This document shows, piece after piece, positions 7,836 through 15,033 of a stretch of DNA of 64,000 bases. Under the pieces are notes generated by a model. That model saw nothing but the letters and a program-made list of their open reading frames with translations, was not told where the DNA came from and ran no database searches. The stretch is from positions 2,495,928-2,559,927 of the forward strand of contig NZ_QTKX01000001.1 in assembly GCF_018424685.1 (NCBI RefSeq). Direction: 5' to 3'. A program made the translations under genes and the position numbers. The DNA comes from Mesobacillus boroniphilus (GTDB lineage: Bacteria; Bacillota; Bacilli; Bacillales; Cytobacillaceae). Position 1 is the stretch's first letter, and every line of letters starts with the position of its first letter.

Positions 7836-8207
7836 TCACCCCTTCTGATTGCGAAGCTTCTTCAGTTCTCTAAGGATTTCTGCTTCTGCTTCGGCATCCT
7901 TTATCTTCTTTTTGCTCTCTGGAAGATGTTTTGCCTTGCGTCCTTGCGTTTCTTCCTTTAACATTTCAGCCGCGAGCAATTGGTAATTCTCCTTCAATTT
8001 CTCAAAATCCTCAGCTGTGATTTTCTTCATTAAAAAGTCCATTTCCAGCTCATTCACAGCACTGTAGACTTGCTCCAGCGTCAGCTTTTCACCCTCTGTC
8101 TCCACTTCCTGAGCTGGCACCTCACCTGATGAGAAAAAAGGAGAAACGATGAAGTAAAAGCAAGTGATGATCACGAGTGATCCAATTATTAAAAATACAT
8201 AATCCAT
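7836..8207 (-). CDS. CcmI-like membrane protein
   Basis: The 123-residue protein starts with a membrane helix (YVFLIIGSLVIITCFYFIV). A helical region follows with LEQVYSAVNELEMDFLMKKI and TAEDFEKLKENYQ, closely like the start of CcmI (an initial helix, then ELE-D...G-I...E-Y..L...Y). It lacks the C-terminal TPR half of proteobacterial CcmI, so it could present apocytochrome or hold CcmF and CcmH together but not bind the C-terminus as full CcmI does. The end overlaps the next gene's possible GTG start. Confidence 0.72.
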   Translation of the reverse strand: MDYVFLIIGSLVIITCFYFIVSPFFSSGEVPAQEVETEGEKLTLEQVYSAVNELEMDFLMKKITAEDFEKLKENYQLLAAEMLKEETQGRKAKHLPESKKKIKDAEAEAEILRELKKLRNQKG

Positions 8208-8219
8208 TTTGATCAGCTC

Positions 8220-8690
8220 CTAGAAAAGCTTCCGGCGCTCTTCGTCAAATGTTTTTGCAGCAATTTCTTTCTCGATTTCCGAACTCCATGCTGTCTTCGC
8301 CTCAAGCTTTGTTTCTGCCTTCTTGACTGTCAATTTTCTGAGCCAGACACCGACAATCACACTGCCAATGCCAACTCCTGCCGCTGGCATCCCCCAGGCA
8401 ATCCAGCCACTTTTGCCGCCGCCCGGAGTTCTCAAGGCAGCCTGCCCGTATTCATCAACATAGGATTGGATGATTTCCGGTTCTGATTTACCACCGTTCA
8501 GCATCTCAACCACTTCATCGTAGTAAATCTTCTTTACTGAACAGGTGGACAACTCGTGGTCAGCATGCCCCTGCATATCAAGCTGACCGATGATGTGTTT
8601 GAATTCCTTCGAATTATACGTAAAAGCTGTTGTCATGCCAGGAATCACGATAAGCAAAAGGAGTGTTGTTAAGAGAATTTTCCTGTTCAC
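8220..8690 (-). CDS. ccmH: CcmH-like protein lacking the CxxC motif
   Basis: The 156-residue protein has a signal peptide, a CcmH/NrfF-type domain (MLNGGKSEPEIIQSYVDEYG then LRTP) and a C-terminal membrane helix. CcmH normally carries LRCxxC to resolve the thioredoxin-linked disulfide; here that place reads DMQGHADHELSTC, leaving only Cys50. The redox role is thus probably altered or lost, as in so-called System I* clusters where CcmH is absent. The GTG start overlaps the ccmF stop by 4 bp. Confidence 0.8.
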   Translation of the reverse strand: MNRKILLTTLLLLIVIPGMTTAFTYNSKEFKHIIGQLDMQGHADHELSTCSVKKIYYDEVVEMLNGGKSEPEIIQSYVDEYGQAALRTPGGGKSGWIAWGMPAAGVGIGSVIVGVWLRKLTVKKAETKLEAKTAWSSEIEKEIAAKTFDEERRKLF

Positions 8691-10678
8691 TTTTTTAACC
8701 CTCCCACTCTCGAAATGCCTTTATTGATTTGGTAACGGAATGTGGTCGGCCTACCGCCTATGAGGGCGAATGCTGTACCGATCACCATGATAATGCCGCC
8801 TACCCAGATCCAGCTTACAAATGGATTTACTTTTACCATGAATGTGACCTTGTCTTTGTTCTCCCAGGAGCTGAGTACTACGTATAGATCCTGGCTCCAA
8901 TTCGTCTTGATTGCTACTTCTGTTGATGGCTCTGGCCATGTTTCATAGAAGATTTTTTCAGGTTTGATTTTGCCAATGTCCTTGCCCTTGTACGTAACAT
9001 CAATATCGGCCACAACCACGCCATTGCCGTTTTTTGTATGTTCAGTCAGTTCGTTGAACTTCAGCACATAATCCCCGGTTTTGATGCTGCCTCCTGCATC
9101 TACCGTTTTCAGCACCTCTGTTGAGTAAGTATGCGAAGAAATGACACCTACCGCGATAACTGCAATACCGATATGGACGATATAGCCACCATAGCGGCGC
9201 TGGTTTTTTACTGTCAGTTTAAACGCTGCCTTCAGGATGTTTTCCTTCGTTGCTTTCCTTCTTGCGCTGATCCCTCTCGCGAATTCAAGCAAGTGCGTTC
9301 CAAACATGAAGCTCGTTGCCGATAAGCCGATAATGGCGTAAATTCCCTTGACGCCAAAAGCGAACAGGAGGATTGCTGTGGCAACACCCATTGCCAGTGG
9401 CCAGAGCATGTTCTTCATGAACTTTTCAAACACCGCTTTTTGCCATGCGATTAGCGGGCAGATTCCCATTAATACAATCAGCACCAGAAGGATCGGAGCC
9501 ATCACTTTATTAAAATATGGCGCGCCGACATTGACCTTTGTCCCTGTAAAAGTTTCTGAAATCAGCGGGTACATCGTCCCCCAGAAAACAGCGAAAGCGG
9601 CAGCCACAAGAATCAGGTTGTTTAGCAGGAAGCTGCTTTCTTTTGAAAAATAAGCTTCAATTGGACTGCTGTCTTTTTTAATCAGTCCGTACCTTGTCAT
9701 GACTATATACAGAGAAAACAGCATCATGAAAGCCATGAAAACAAGGAAGTACGTGCCCAGATTGCTGTCGCCAAACGCGTGGACACTTGTCAGGACTCCG
9801 CTTCTGACAAGGAATGTCCCAAACAAAGTCAAGATGTAAGATAAGATGATCAAGCTTACGTTCCAGGTTTTCAGCATATTTTTTCGTTCCTGGATCATCA
9901 CTGAATGAAGGAATGCCGATACGGTCAGCCATGGCAGGAACGAGGCATTTTCAACCGGGTCCCATGCCCAGTAACCGCCCCATCCTAGCTCAAGGTATGC
10001 CCACCAGCCACCGATCACATTGCCGAGCGTCAGGAACAGCCATGCAAGAAGCGTCCATCTCCTAGTTAATTTAATCCACTCTGAATCCATTCTCTTCAGG
10101 ATCAGTGCCGCAATCCCGAACGCGAATGGAACGGCCAATCCAACATAGCCCATATAGAGCGTTACTGGATGGAGAATCATGCCCGGATTTTGCAGCATCG
10201 GGTTAAGCCCTTTTCCATCAGCCGGAATTTTATCGGTCATTTCAAAAGGATTTGCATTAAGTGCCATTACACTGAAAAAGAACAGGATGTTAACCATCAG
10301 AATGCTGGATACATATGGCATCATCCGGTTTTTCTTTTCTCTTGAAAAGACAACCATTGTCGCGTACAACGCTAAAAGGAAAGCCCATAATAGCAGGGAT
10401 CCGGCGTTACCCGCCCAAAATGCTGTCAATTTATAAGCCATTGGCAGGCTTTCATTCGTATAGGAAGCCACATATTTAAATTGGAACTGGCTTGTTCCAA
10501 GAAGGTAGAGCAGCAAGAAGGAAGCAATACTTGCTACAAATGCAAGCGATATGACTGCACCTCTTGCGCTTTCCATCCATTTGCTGCTTTTCTTCTTAAG
10601 CCCGACGATATTGGCGATGATTCCATATAGTGAAATCACGATCCCAAGGTAGATTGAGATGTTCCCAATTAGATACAT
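8687..10678 (-). CDS. ccmF: Cytochrome c heme lyase CcmF
   Basis: CcmF joins heme from holo-CcmE to the apocytochrome. The 663-residue protein has about 15 membrane segments and the WWD loop (GGWWAYLELGWGGYWAWD, about residues 226-243), preceded and followed by His residues for heme binding. The ATG at 10678 is preferred over a GTG at 10690, which lies within the GGGTGG ribosome site. The length is at the family norm. As the only lyase here it presumably serves both NrfH and NrfA, including the CxxCK heme. Confidence 0.95.
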   Translation of the reverse strand: MYLIGNISIYLGIVISLYGIIANIVGLKKKSSKWMESARGAVISLAFVASIASFLLLYLLGTSQFQFKYVASYTNESLPMAYKLTAFWAGNAGSLLLWAFLLALYATMVVFSREKKNRMMPYVSSILMVNILFFFSVMALNANPFEMTDKIPADGKGLNPMLQNPGMILHPVTLYMGYVGLAVPFAFGIAALILKRMDSEWIKLTRRWTLLAWLFLTLGNVIGGWWAYLELGWGGYWAWDPVENASFLPWLTVSAFLHSVMIQERKNMLKTWNVSLIILSYILTLFGTFLVRSGVLTSVHAFGDSNLGTYFLVFMAFMMLFSLYIVMTRYGLIKKDSSPIEAYFSKESSFLLNNLILVAAAFAVFWGTMYPLISETFTGTKVNVGAPYFNKVMAPILLVLIVLMGICPLIAWQKAVFEKFMKNMLWPLAMGVATAILLFAFGVKGIYAIIGLSATSFMFGTHLLEFARGISARRKATKENILKAAFKLTVKNQRRYGGYIVHIGIAVIAVGVISSHTYSTEVLKTVDAGGSIKTGDYVLKFNELTEHTKNGNGVVVADIDVTYKGKDIGKIKPEKIFYETWPEPSTEVAIKTNWSQDLYVVLSSWENKDKVTFMVKVNPFVSWIWVGGIIMVIGTAFALIGGRPTTFRYQINKGISRVGGLKK

Positions 10679-10699
10679 ACAGATAACCACCCATCTGTT

Positions 10700-11149
10700 T
10701 TATTCCGGTTTATCATTTTTGTATATTTCCTTATGCATTTCGGTATCATAGTTCTCCATGTCTTCGCCTTCATATTTTGTCGGGCATTTTGTCTGTACTT
10801 TTTCTGCTTCGAACACTCCGTCTTTTTGGATAAAACCTTCCACCAAAACGATGACATCCTCAGAGAAATTGTCTGGCTTGATGCCTTTATGGAATATCTG
10901 CAGCGTTCCCTGGCCTTCCTCGTATAGCTCAAAACGGAGCTCCAGTTTATCAGCGTCCCATTTAACGGATTCCTTATTAAGGAGGCCCTGCGTCATAATA
11001 TAATCGCCTTCATATTTCGAACCATTTTTGCTAAGATCGGCAATCGTGATTTCCTTGCTCCCGGCGCTTGGCATTGTCGAAAACATCATGATCACGAATG
11101 CCACTGCTGCAAGGCCCAATCCCATTACGATTTTTTTATTTTTAGACAT
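10700..11149 (-). CDS. ccmE: Heme chaperone CcmE, CxxxY type
   Basis: The 149-residue protein has an N-terminal membrane anchor and an OB-fold domain (LRFELYEEGQGTLQIFHKG, VLVEGF). In standard CcmE heme is bound covalently by His in HxxxY; here the site is CPTKY (residues 122-126), so Cys replaces His. This CxxxY form is known from Desulfovibrio, archaea and a few Gram-positives and marks the System I* variant. The ATG at 11149 overlaps the upstream stop as TGATG, with GGGAGG before it. Confidence 0.93.
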   Translation of the reverse strand: MSKNKKIVMGLGLAAVAFVIMMFSTMPSAGSKEITIADLSKNGSKYEGDYIMTQGLLNKESVKWDADKLELRFELYEEGQGTLQIFHKGIKPDNFSEDVIVLVEGFIQKDGVFEAEKVQTKCPTKYEGEDMENYDTEMHKEIYKNDKPE

Positions 11150-12108
11150 CACTTTCTACCTCCCAGCTTTTTGATCAATTCGTTGTATTCAGCTTCTGTA
11201 ATGGTTCCTTCCACCAACATTGCGCGGAGCTTTGATTTTTTGATTTCATTGTCGTTTGGTGCATCACTTTTTACCGGCTTTGCTTTCTTTTTCTTCATGA
11301 TGAAAATCAATAGTACTGCTGCAAATAAGGTCAAACTGCCAACGACTGCAATGACTAGCCACAGAGGCATTTTTTCATCATTCTGTTTTACAGTGCCGGC
11401 CTTTTTCGCATCTCCAGCCATATCTTCCATGATTTCCGCGGTGGTCCTTGTTTCTGCACGCTTGTATTCCAGCGAGATGTTCTTCGCATCACCAGGCTTC
11501 ATCCCCTGGCTTTGATATAGGAACATGTTCATGTTGTAGGAGTTTTTCTGGTGCTGCTCTGAAGCAGGCTCCAGTTTGAAGCTTTCTGTATTAAGCGGCT
11601 CAACAAAAATCAAGTTCAATAATCCGATTTCAGCGAAGTTTTTAAAATCGTAGTTCAACTTCTTGGTGCCGTCTTTTTCCTTGATGCTGTCGGTATAGTA
11701 CTCAATCACAAACTTGTAGATCTCCTGCGGCTGGATTTCCTCGCTCGTTTCCCAGGAAATTGTTCCGCTTTCCTTATCAAATTCATATTGAATTTCATTC
11801 ATTTCAGTCAGATCGCGGGAATAATCAGCGACAAAACCAATCCTGAAATTCTTCTCATCCATTGGCAGCGGAATGACTACCTGGCCTCTTTGCGCTTCTT
11901 CGGCATTGTTCTTTAAGGCCCCATGATAGCCGACCAAGAGAGGCGGATTCTTTTTCTTATCTTTCGGGTGGTACGAATATTCCGGCATCACCTGGATCGT
12001 TAGCTCCTCCATATTCAGGACATTGGATTTTGTTTCAGCACTACCCTTACCGGGCAGCTGGAATACGAATAATAAAATAATGGCCAATATTAACTTCATA
12101 ACTTTCAT
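11149..12108 (-). CDS. Membrane protein with SHOCT-like tail, first gene of the ccm-nrf operon
   Basis: I do not recognise a named family. The 319-residue protein has a signal peptide (cleavage near GSAET), an extracellular domain of about 220 residues rich in beta-type segments, one membrane helix (WLVIAVVGSLTLFAAVLLIF) and a basic cytoplasmic tail ending in a SHOCT-like helix pair (KLRAMLVEGTITEAEYNELI). The extracellular part has no Cys, so it is not a cytochrome or thiol-redox protein. It has AAAGGAG upstream and is translationally coupled to ccmE. Its place suggests it presents heme or apocytochrome, but that is inference. Confidence 0.75.
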   Translation of the reverse strand: MKVMKLILAIILLFVFQLPGKGSAETKSNVLNMEELTIQVMPEYSYHPKDKKKNPPLLVGYHGALKNNAEEAQRGQVVIPLPMDEKNFRIGFVADYSRDLTEMNEIQYEFDKESGTISWETSEEIQPQEIYKFVIEYYTDSIKEKDGTKKLNYDFKNFAEIGLLNLIFVEPLNTESFKLEPASEQHQKNSYNMNMFLYQSQGMKPGDAKNISLEYKRAETRTTAEIMEDMAGDAKKAGTVKQNDEKMPLWLVIAVVGSLTLFAAVLLIFIMKKKKAKPVKSDAPNDNEIKKSKLRAMLVEGTITEAEYNELIKKLGGRK

Positions 12109-12139
12109 TCGATGAACTCCTTTCTATATGTGACAAATT

Positions 12140-12155
12140 CGTGAATGTTTTCACA
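12140..12155. promoter_or_regulatory. Fnr/Crp-type box, proximal
   Basis: CGTGAATGTTTTCACA matches the Bacillus Fnr pattern TGTGA-N6-TCACA at 9 of 10 fixed bases. It lies 32 bp before the first ccm-operon start, too close for class II activation of a promoter upstream of that start, so it may be a second site or act as a roadblock. Confidence 0.5.
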
Positions 12156-12276
12156 AGACAACTTGAATTGAAAAAACATTTTATATTCTCTAAGGGTTTT
12201 TCAAAATGAAATTTAATTTTTCCTCCTGACCTTTTTTGGTCTACCTTATTTAAACCATTTCTAAAAGCCCCCATTC

Positions 12277-12292
12277 TGTGATATAAATCACG
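12277..12292. promoter_or_regulatory. Fnr/Crp-type box, distal, upstream of ccm-nrf operon
   Basis: TGTGATATAAATCACG matches TGTGA-N6-TCACA except for the last base. If centred at -41.5 it would place the start of transcription near 12243 on the minus strand, where an AT-rich -10-like TTTAAAT lies at about 12248-12254. Anaerobic activation of nitrite ammonification by Fnr would fit. Confidence 0.6.
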
Positions 12293-12349
12293 GAATTTTC
12301 GTCAGTTTTATCCGATTTGTGAACGGGGGGTATTTGTTGATAAATAAGT

Positions 12350-12482
12350 CTGTTGATTTTCGTTCCAGGCGCTTCGCTTTCCACGGGTGGCCCGGGGAGC
12401 CTCCTCGTCGTTTCAATCCTTCGCGGTCTCCCCTGCCCCATGCTCCCGTAAGAGTCTTCGCGCCTTCCACTACAATCAACAG
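12350..12482. repeat. MITE-like element with terminal inverted repeats
   Basis: The ends CTGTTGATT (12350-12358) and AATCAACAG (12474-12482) are perfect inverted repeats, and a weaker match continues inward (CCAGGCGC with GCGCCTTCC). The interior (GCGCTTCGCTTTCC, GGGGAGCCTCCTCG) is of a kind I recall as dispersed in many Bacillus genomes. It has no coding capacity and fills most of the gap between the ccm promoter and the 59-residue gene. Confidence 0.6.
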
Positions 12483-12517
12483 GAGGTAAAAACACTATTG
12501 AGCTTTTTCCAAACCAA

Positions 12518-12550
12518 TAAAAAAACCTCACTTCCCTAATGGAAGTGAGG
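12518..12550 (-). terminator. Terminator of the 59-residue gene
   Basis: A perfect 10-bp stem, CCTCACTTCC with GGAAGTGAGG, is followed on the minus strand by seven T. Confidence 0.85.
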
Positions 12551-12561
12551 GTGTTACAAAT

Positions 12562-12741
12562 TTATGAAGATTGCTCTGGTTCAGGATGGAATTTTGATTT
12601 TACCGGCTGCCCACCACTCTGTTCATATTTTTTCTTTGCTTCTTTTACCGGATCATGATCCATTCCAAGCTCAAGATCCTGGTTATTGGTGCCGTTCCTT
12701 GTTTTTTGTTCAGGATTATTCTGCTTTGAGCGCTTCTTCAA
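12562..12741 (-). CDS. Small hydrophilic protein, unknown
   Basis: The 59-residue frame is rich in Lys, Gln and Asn (KKRSKQNNPEQKTRNG, then EAKKKYEQSGGQPVKSKF). It has no membrane segment. A TTG start at 12741 is chosen because AGGAGGGG lies 9 bp upstream; the longer frame to 12771 would run over that site. It follows ytzC and has its own strong terminator, so it is probably expressed. Composition recalls small spore or cytosolic Bacillus proteins, but I assign no family. Confidence 0.6.
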   Translation of the reverse strand: MKKRSKQNNPEQKTRNGTNNQDLELGMDHDPVKEAKKKYEQSGGQPVKSKFHPEPEQSS

Positions 12742-12760
12742 GATGTTTTTCCCCTCCTGT

Positions 12761-13024
12761 TTAGTGATCAAGCAAAATCATATTGTTCTGGACTTGCTGG
12801 AGCTGAAGTCTCATCCGGTGCAGCTGTTCGCGCTGCTGGGAATTTGCACTGAATGCGAGCTTGGCCAAATCATTGTATGCGTCCTCAATTGCCTGCAGTG
12901 CATTGGTAAAATCGCCGTCATTAAAATGTTGCTGTGTGGCGGCATTCTTGTATTGATCCTGGGCAAGATTGATTGCATCCTCACATTGCTGAAGTAACTG
13001 GTCAACCGATTGACGTGTTGCCAA
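12761..13024 (-). CDS. ytzC: YtzC-type protein (DUF2524)
   Basis: The 87-residue all-helical protein (ATRQSVDQLLQQCEDAINLA ... LHRMRLQLQQVQNN) matches the DUF2524 family found beside ytqA in Bacillus. The start is TTG at 13024, with AAAGGAGGGG 7 bp upstream; the frame extends further but without a ribosome site. The function is unknown. Confidence 0.8.
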   Translation of the reverse strand: MATRQSVDQLLQQCEDAINLAQDQYKNAATQQHFNDGDFTNALQAIEDAYNDLAKLAFSANSQQREQLHRMRLQLQQVQNNMILLDH

Positions 13025-13237
13025 TAATAGCCCCTCCTTTACATGATGCTGAAGCAAAGTCTGCTTCTTCTTTATTTTGTTCACAATACATTTTCCTATC
13101 ACGATTTTGACAATGTTTAATGATGCCAATTATGTTGGTACACTTTGTAATCTTTTTGCAATTGGATTCACGTTCTCTAAATGGTACAATTTTTATTATT
13201 CATTTCTTTGACAGACAGGTTATAGGAGGTTTCTGGC

Positions 13238-14212
13238 ATGATTCAGACCAACCCTTTTCATTACGCAACAGACGATAAAAGATACCATACTTGGAATTAC
13301 CATCTGCGCAGCCATTTTGGTCATAAGGTTTTCAAAGTGGCGCTTGATGGAGGATTCGATTGCCCAAATCGCGATGGCACAGTAGCGCACGGAGGCTGCA
13401 CATTTTGCAGTGCTGCTGGTTCAGGTGATTTCGCAGGTGATAGAGTAGAGGATCTCGGCACACAGTTCACAAAGATCAAAGAAAAAATGCATACTAAATG
13501 GAAAGATGGCAAGTACATGGCCTATTTCCAGGCTTTCACCAATACACACGCCCCAGTCGAGGTGCTGCGAGAGAAGTACGAAACCGTATTGAACGAAGAT
13601 GGGGTCGTCGGGCTTTCAATTGCTACGAGACCGGATTGCCTGCCTGATGATGTCGTGGAATATTTGGCTGAGCTGAACGAGCGAACGTATTTATGGGTAG
13701 AACTTGGACTTCAGACGGTCCATGAAAAAACAGCCAATTTAATCAACCGGGCCCATGATTATGAAACGTACAAAGAAGGTGTGGACAAGCTCCGAAAGCA
13801 TGGCATCAGGGTTTGCTCCCATATCATTAACGGACTGCCGATGGAAACTCCTGAAATGATGATGGAAACGGCAGGTGAAGTCGCGAAACTTGATGTTCAA
13901 GGTATCAAGATCCATCTTCTTCATCTGTTGAAGGGCACTCCGATGGTCAAGCAGTATGAAAAAGGGCTGCTTGAATTCCTTAGCTTTGAGGACTATGTAA
14001 AATTGGTCTGTGATCAGCTGGAAATCCTGCCCCCTGAAATGATCATCCACCGAATTACCGGGGATGGACCGATCGAGCTGATGGTCGGGCCAATGTGGAG
14101 CGTCAATAAATGGGAAGTACTGAACTCGATTGATAAAGAATTGAAGCGTCGAAACAGCTGGCAGGGGAAATTTTATACTGGAAACAAAGCGGTGATTGAA
14201 AATGAAGCTTGA
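13238..14212 (+). CDS. ytqA: Radical SAM protein YtqA (TIGR01212 family; tRNA wobble modification)
   Basis: The 324-residue protein carries the family's cluster region CPNRDGTVAHGGCTFC (about residues 43-58), in which the three Cys needed for a [4Fe-4S] cluster are spaced as in the Elp3-like subgroup. It pairs with ytqB. Recent work assigns the pair to maturation of 2-thiouridine wobble bases, with the YtqA type acting before the YtqB methyltransferase; I give this from memory. TAGGAGGT lies 7 bp before the ATG. The end overlaps ytqB by 11 bp. Confidence 0.9.
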   Translation: MIQTNPFHYATDDKRYHTWNYHLRSHFGHKVFKVALDGGFDCPNRDGTVAHGGCTFCSAAGSGDFAGDRVEDLGTQFTKIKEKMHTKWKDGKYMAYFQAFTNTHAPVEVLREKYETVLNEDGVVGLSIATRPDCLPDDVVEYLAELNERTYLWVELGLQTVHEKTANLINRAHDYETYKEGVDKLRKHGIRVCSHIINGLPMETPEMMMETAGEVAKLDVQGIKIHLLHLLKGTPMVKQYEKGLLEFLSFEDYVKLVCDQLEILPPEMIIHRITGDGPIELMVGPMWSVNKWEVLNSIDKELKRRNSWQGKFYTGNKAVIENEA

Positions 14213-14774
14213 ACGAATCCTTCCATTTGCCAGGAACCTTCTTGAATTAGCTGTGAAGCCCGGGGATATCGCTGTCGATGCGACAGTCGGCAACGGGCAT
14301 GATACATTATTTTTAGCCAACCTGGTCGGCCCTTCCGGCAGGATTTACGGCTTTGATATCCAGGATGAAGCGCTCATGGCGTGCAAAACGAAGCTTCGCG
14401 AACATGATTTGCAGGATCAGGTAACATTGTTCCATACCGGGCATGAAAACATCACAGAGTGCATACCGCCGCTGCACTTCGGAAAAGTCACAGGTGCCAT
14501 CTTCAACCTTGGATATCTCCCCGGCGGCGATAAAAACATCGTAACCGTCCCTGAGACAACCATCCAGGCCATCGACCAGCTGCTAGAAATCATGGCCCCA
14601 GAAGGCATCATAGTAATTGTGATCTACCACGGACATCCCGAAGGCAAGGTAGAACGGGAGTATTTATTGCGATATGTAAAATCACTGGAACAAAACATAG
14701 CACATGTATTAGAGTATAAATTCCTGAACCAGAAAAACAACCCGCCATTTATTATTGCGATTGAGAAGAGATAA
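14202..14774 (+). CDS. ytqB: SAM-dependent methyltransferase YtqB (MnmM-type)
   Basis: The 190-residue class I methyltransferase has SAM-binding motif I VDATVGNGHDTLFLA, an acidic residue ending strand 2 (YGFDIQ) and the motif IV-like FNLGYLPGG. YtqB was reported to methylate nm5s2U in tRNA (MnmM). The ATG at 14202 is used instead of a TTG at 14196. It lies inside the end of ytqA, indicating coupled translation. Confidence 0.9.
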   Translation: MKLERILPFARNLLELAVKPGDIAVDATVGNGHDTLFLANLVGPSGRIYGFDIQDEALMACKTKLREHDLQDQVTLFHTGHENITECIPPLHFGKVTGAIFNLGYLPGGDKNIVTVPETTIQAIDQLLEIMAPEGIIVIVIYHGHPEGKVEREYLLRYVKSLEQNIAHVLEYKFLNQKNNPPFIIAIEKR

Positions 14775-14777
14775 GAG

Positions 14778-14805
14778 AGCTTCCCATTAGTGGGAGCTTT
14801 TTTTA
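14778..14805 (+). terminator. Terminator of ytqAB
   Basis: AGCTTCCCA pairs with TGGGAGCT (one bulged T) and is followed by seven T. The next 190 bp hold no recognisable feature. Confidence 0.8.
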
Positions 14806-14993
14806 TGATGGGAGTGTAAAATGGCTTTTTTAGTTCAAAGCAGCTGGGCCTGTATGATTGAAGGATAGCACTATAAAAAATTTGAACCGAATTATCGCCA
14901 TTTATGTGACGATAAACCACGCAACCTTGCTTTTATGGGAACATGATGAGCACTCTTCCCCACTCATTATTTTTAGTAAAGATTTTAACAGGC

Positions 14994-15028
14994 AAAAAAA
15001 CAGCCAGGGTATCAAAGTCCCCTGGCTG
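14994..15028 (-). terminator. Terminator of ytpAB
   Basis: CAGCCAGGG and CCCTGGCTG form a strong stem followed on the minus strand by seven T, just past the ytpB stop. Confidence 0.85.
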
Positions 15029-15033
15029 CATTC

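Noticed and set aside
12250..12531. 93-residue frame on the minus strand
   Set aside because: It lies across the MITE-like element and the Fnr box region; composition follows the repeat.
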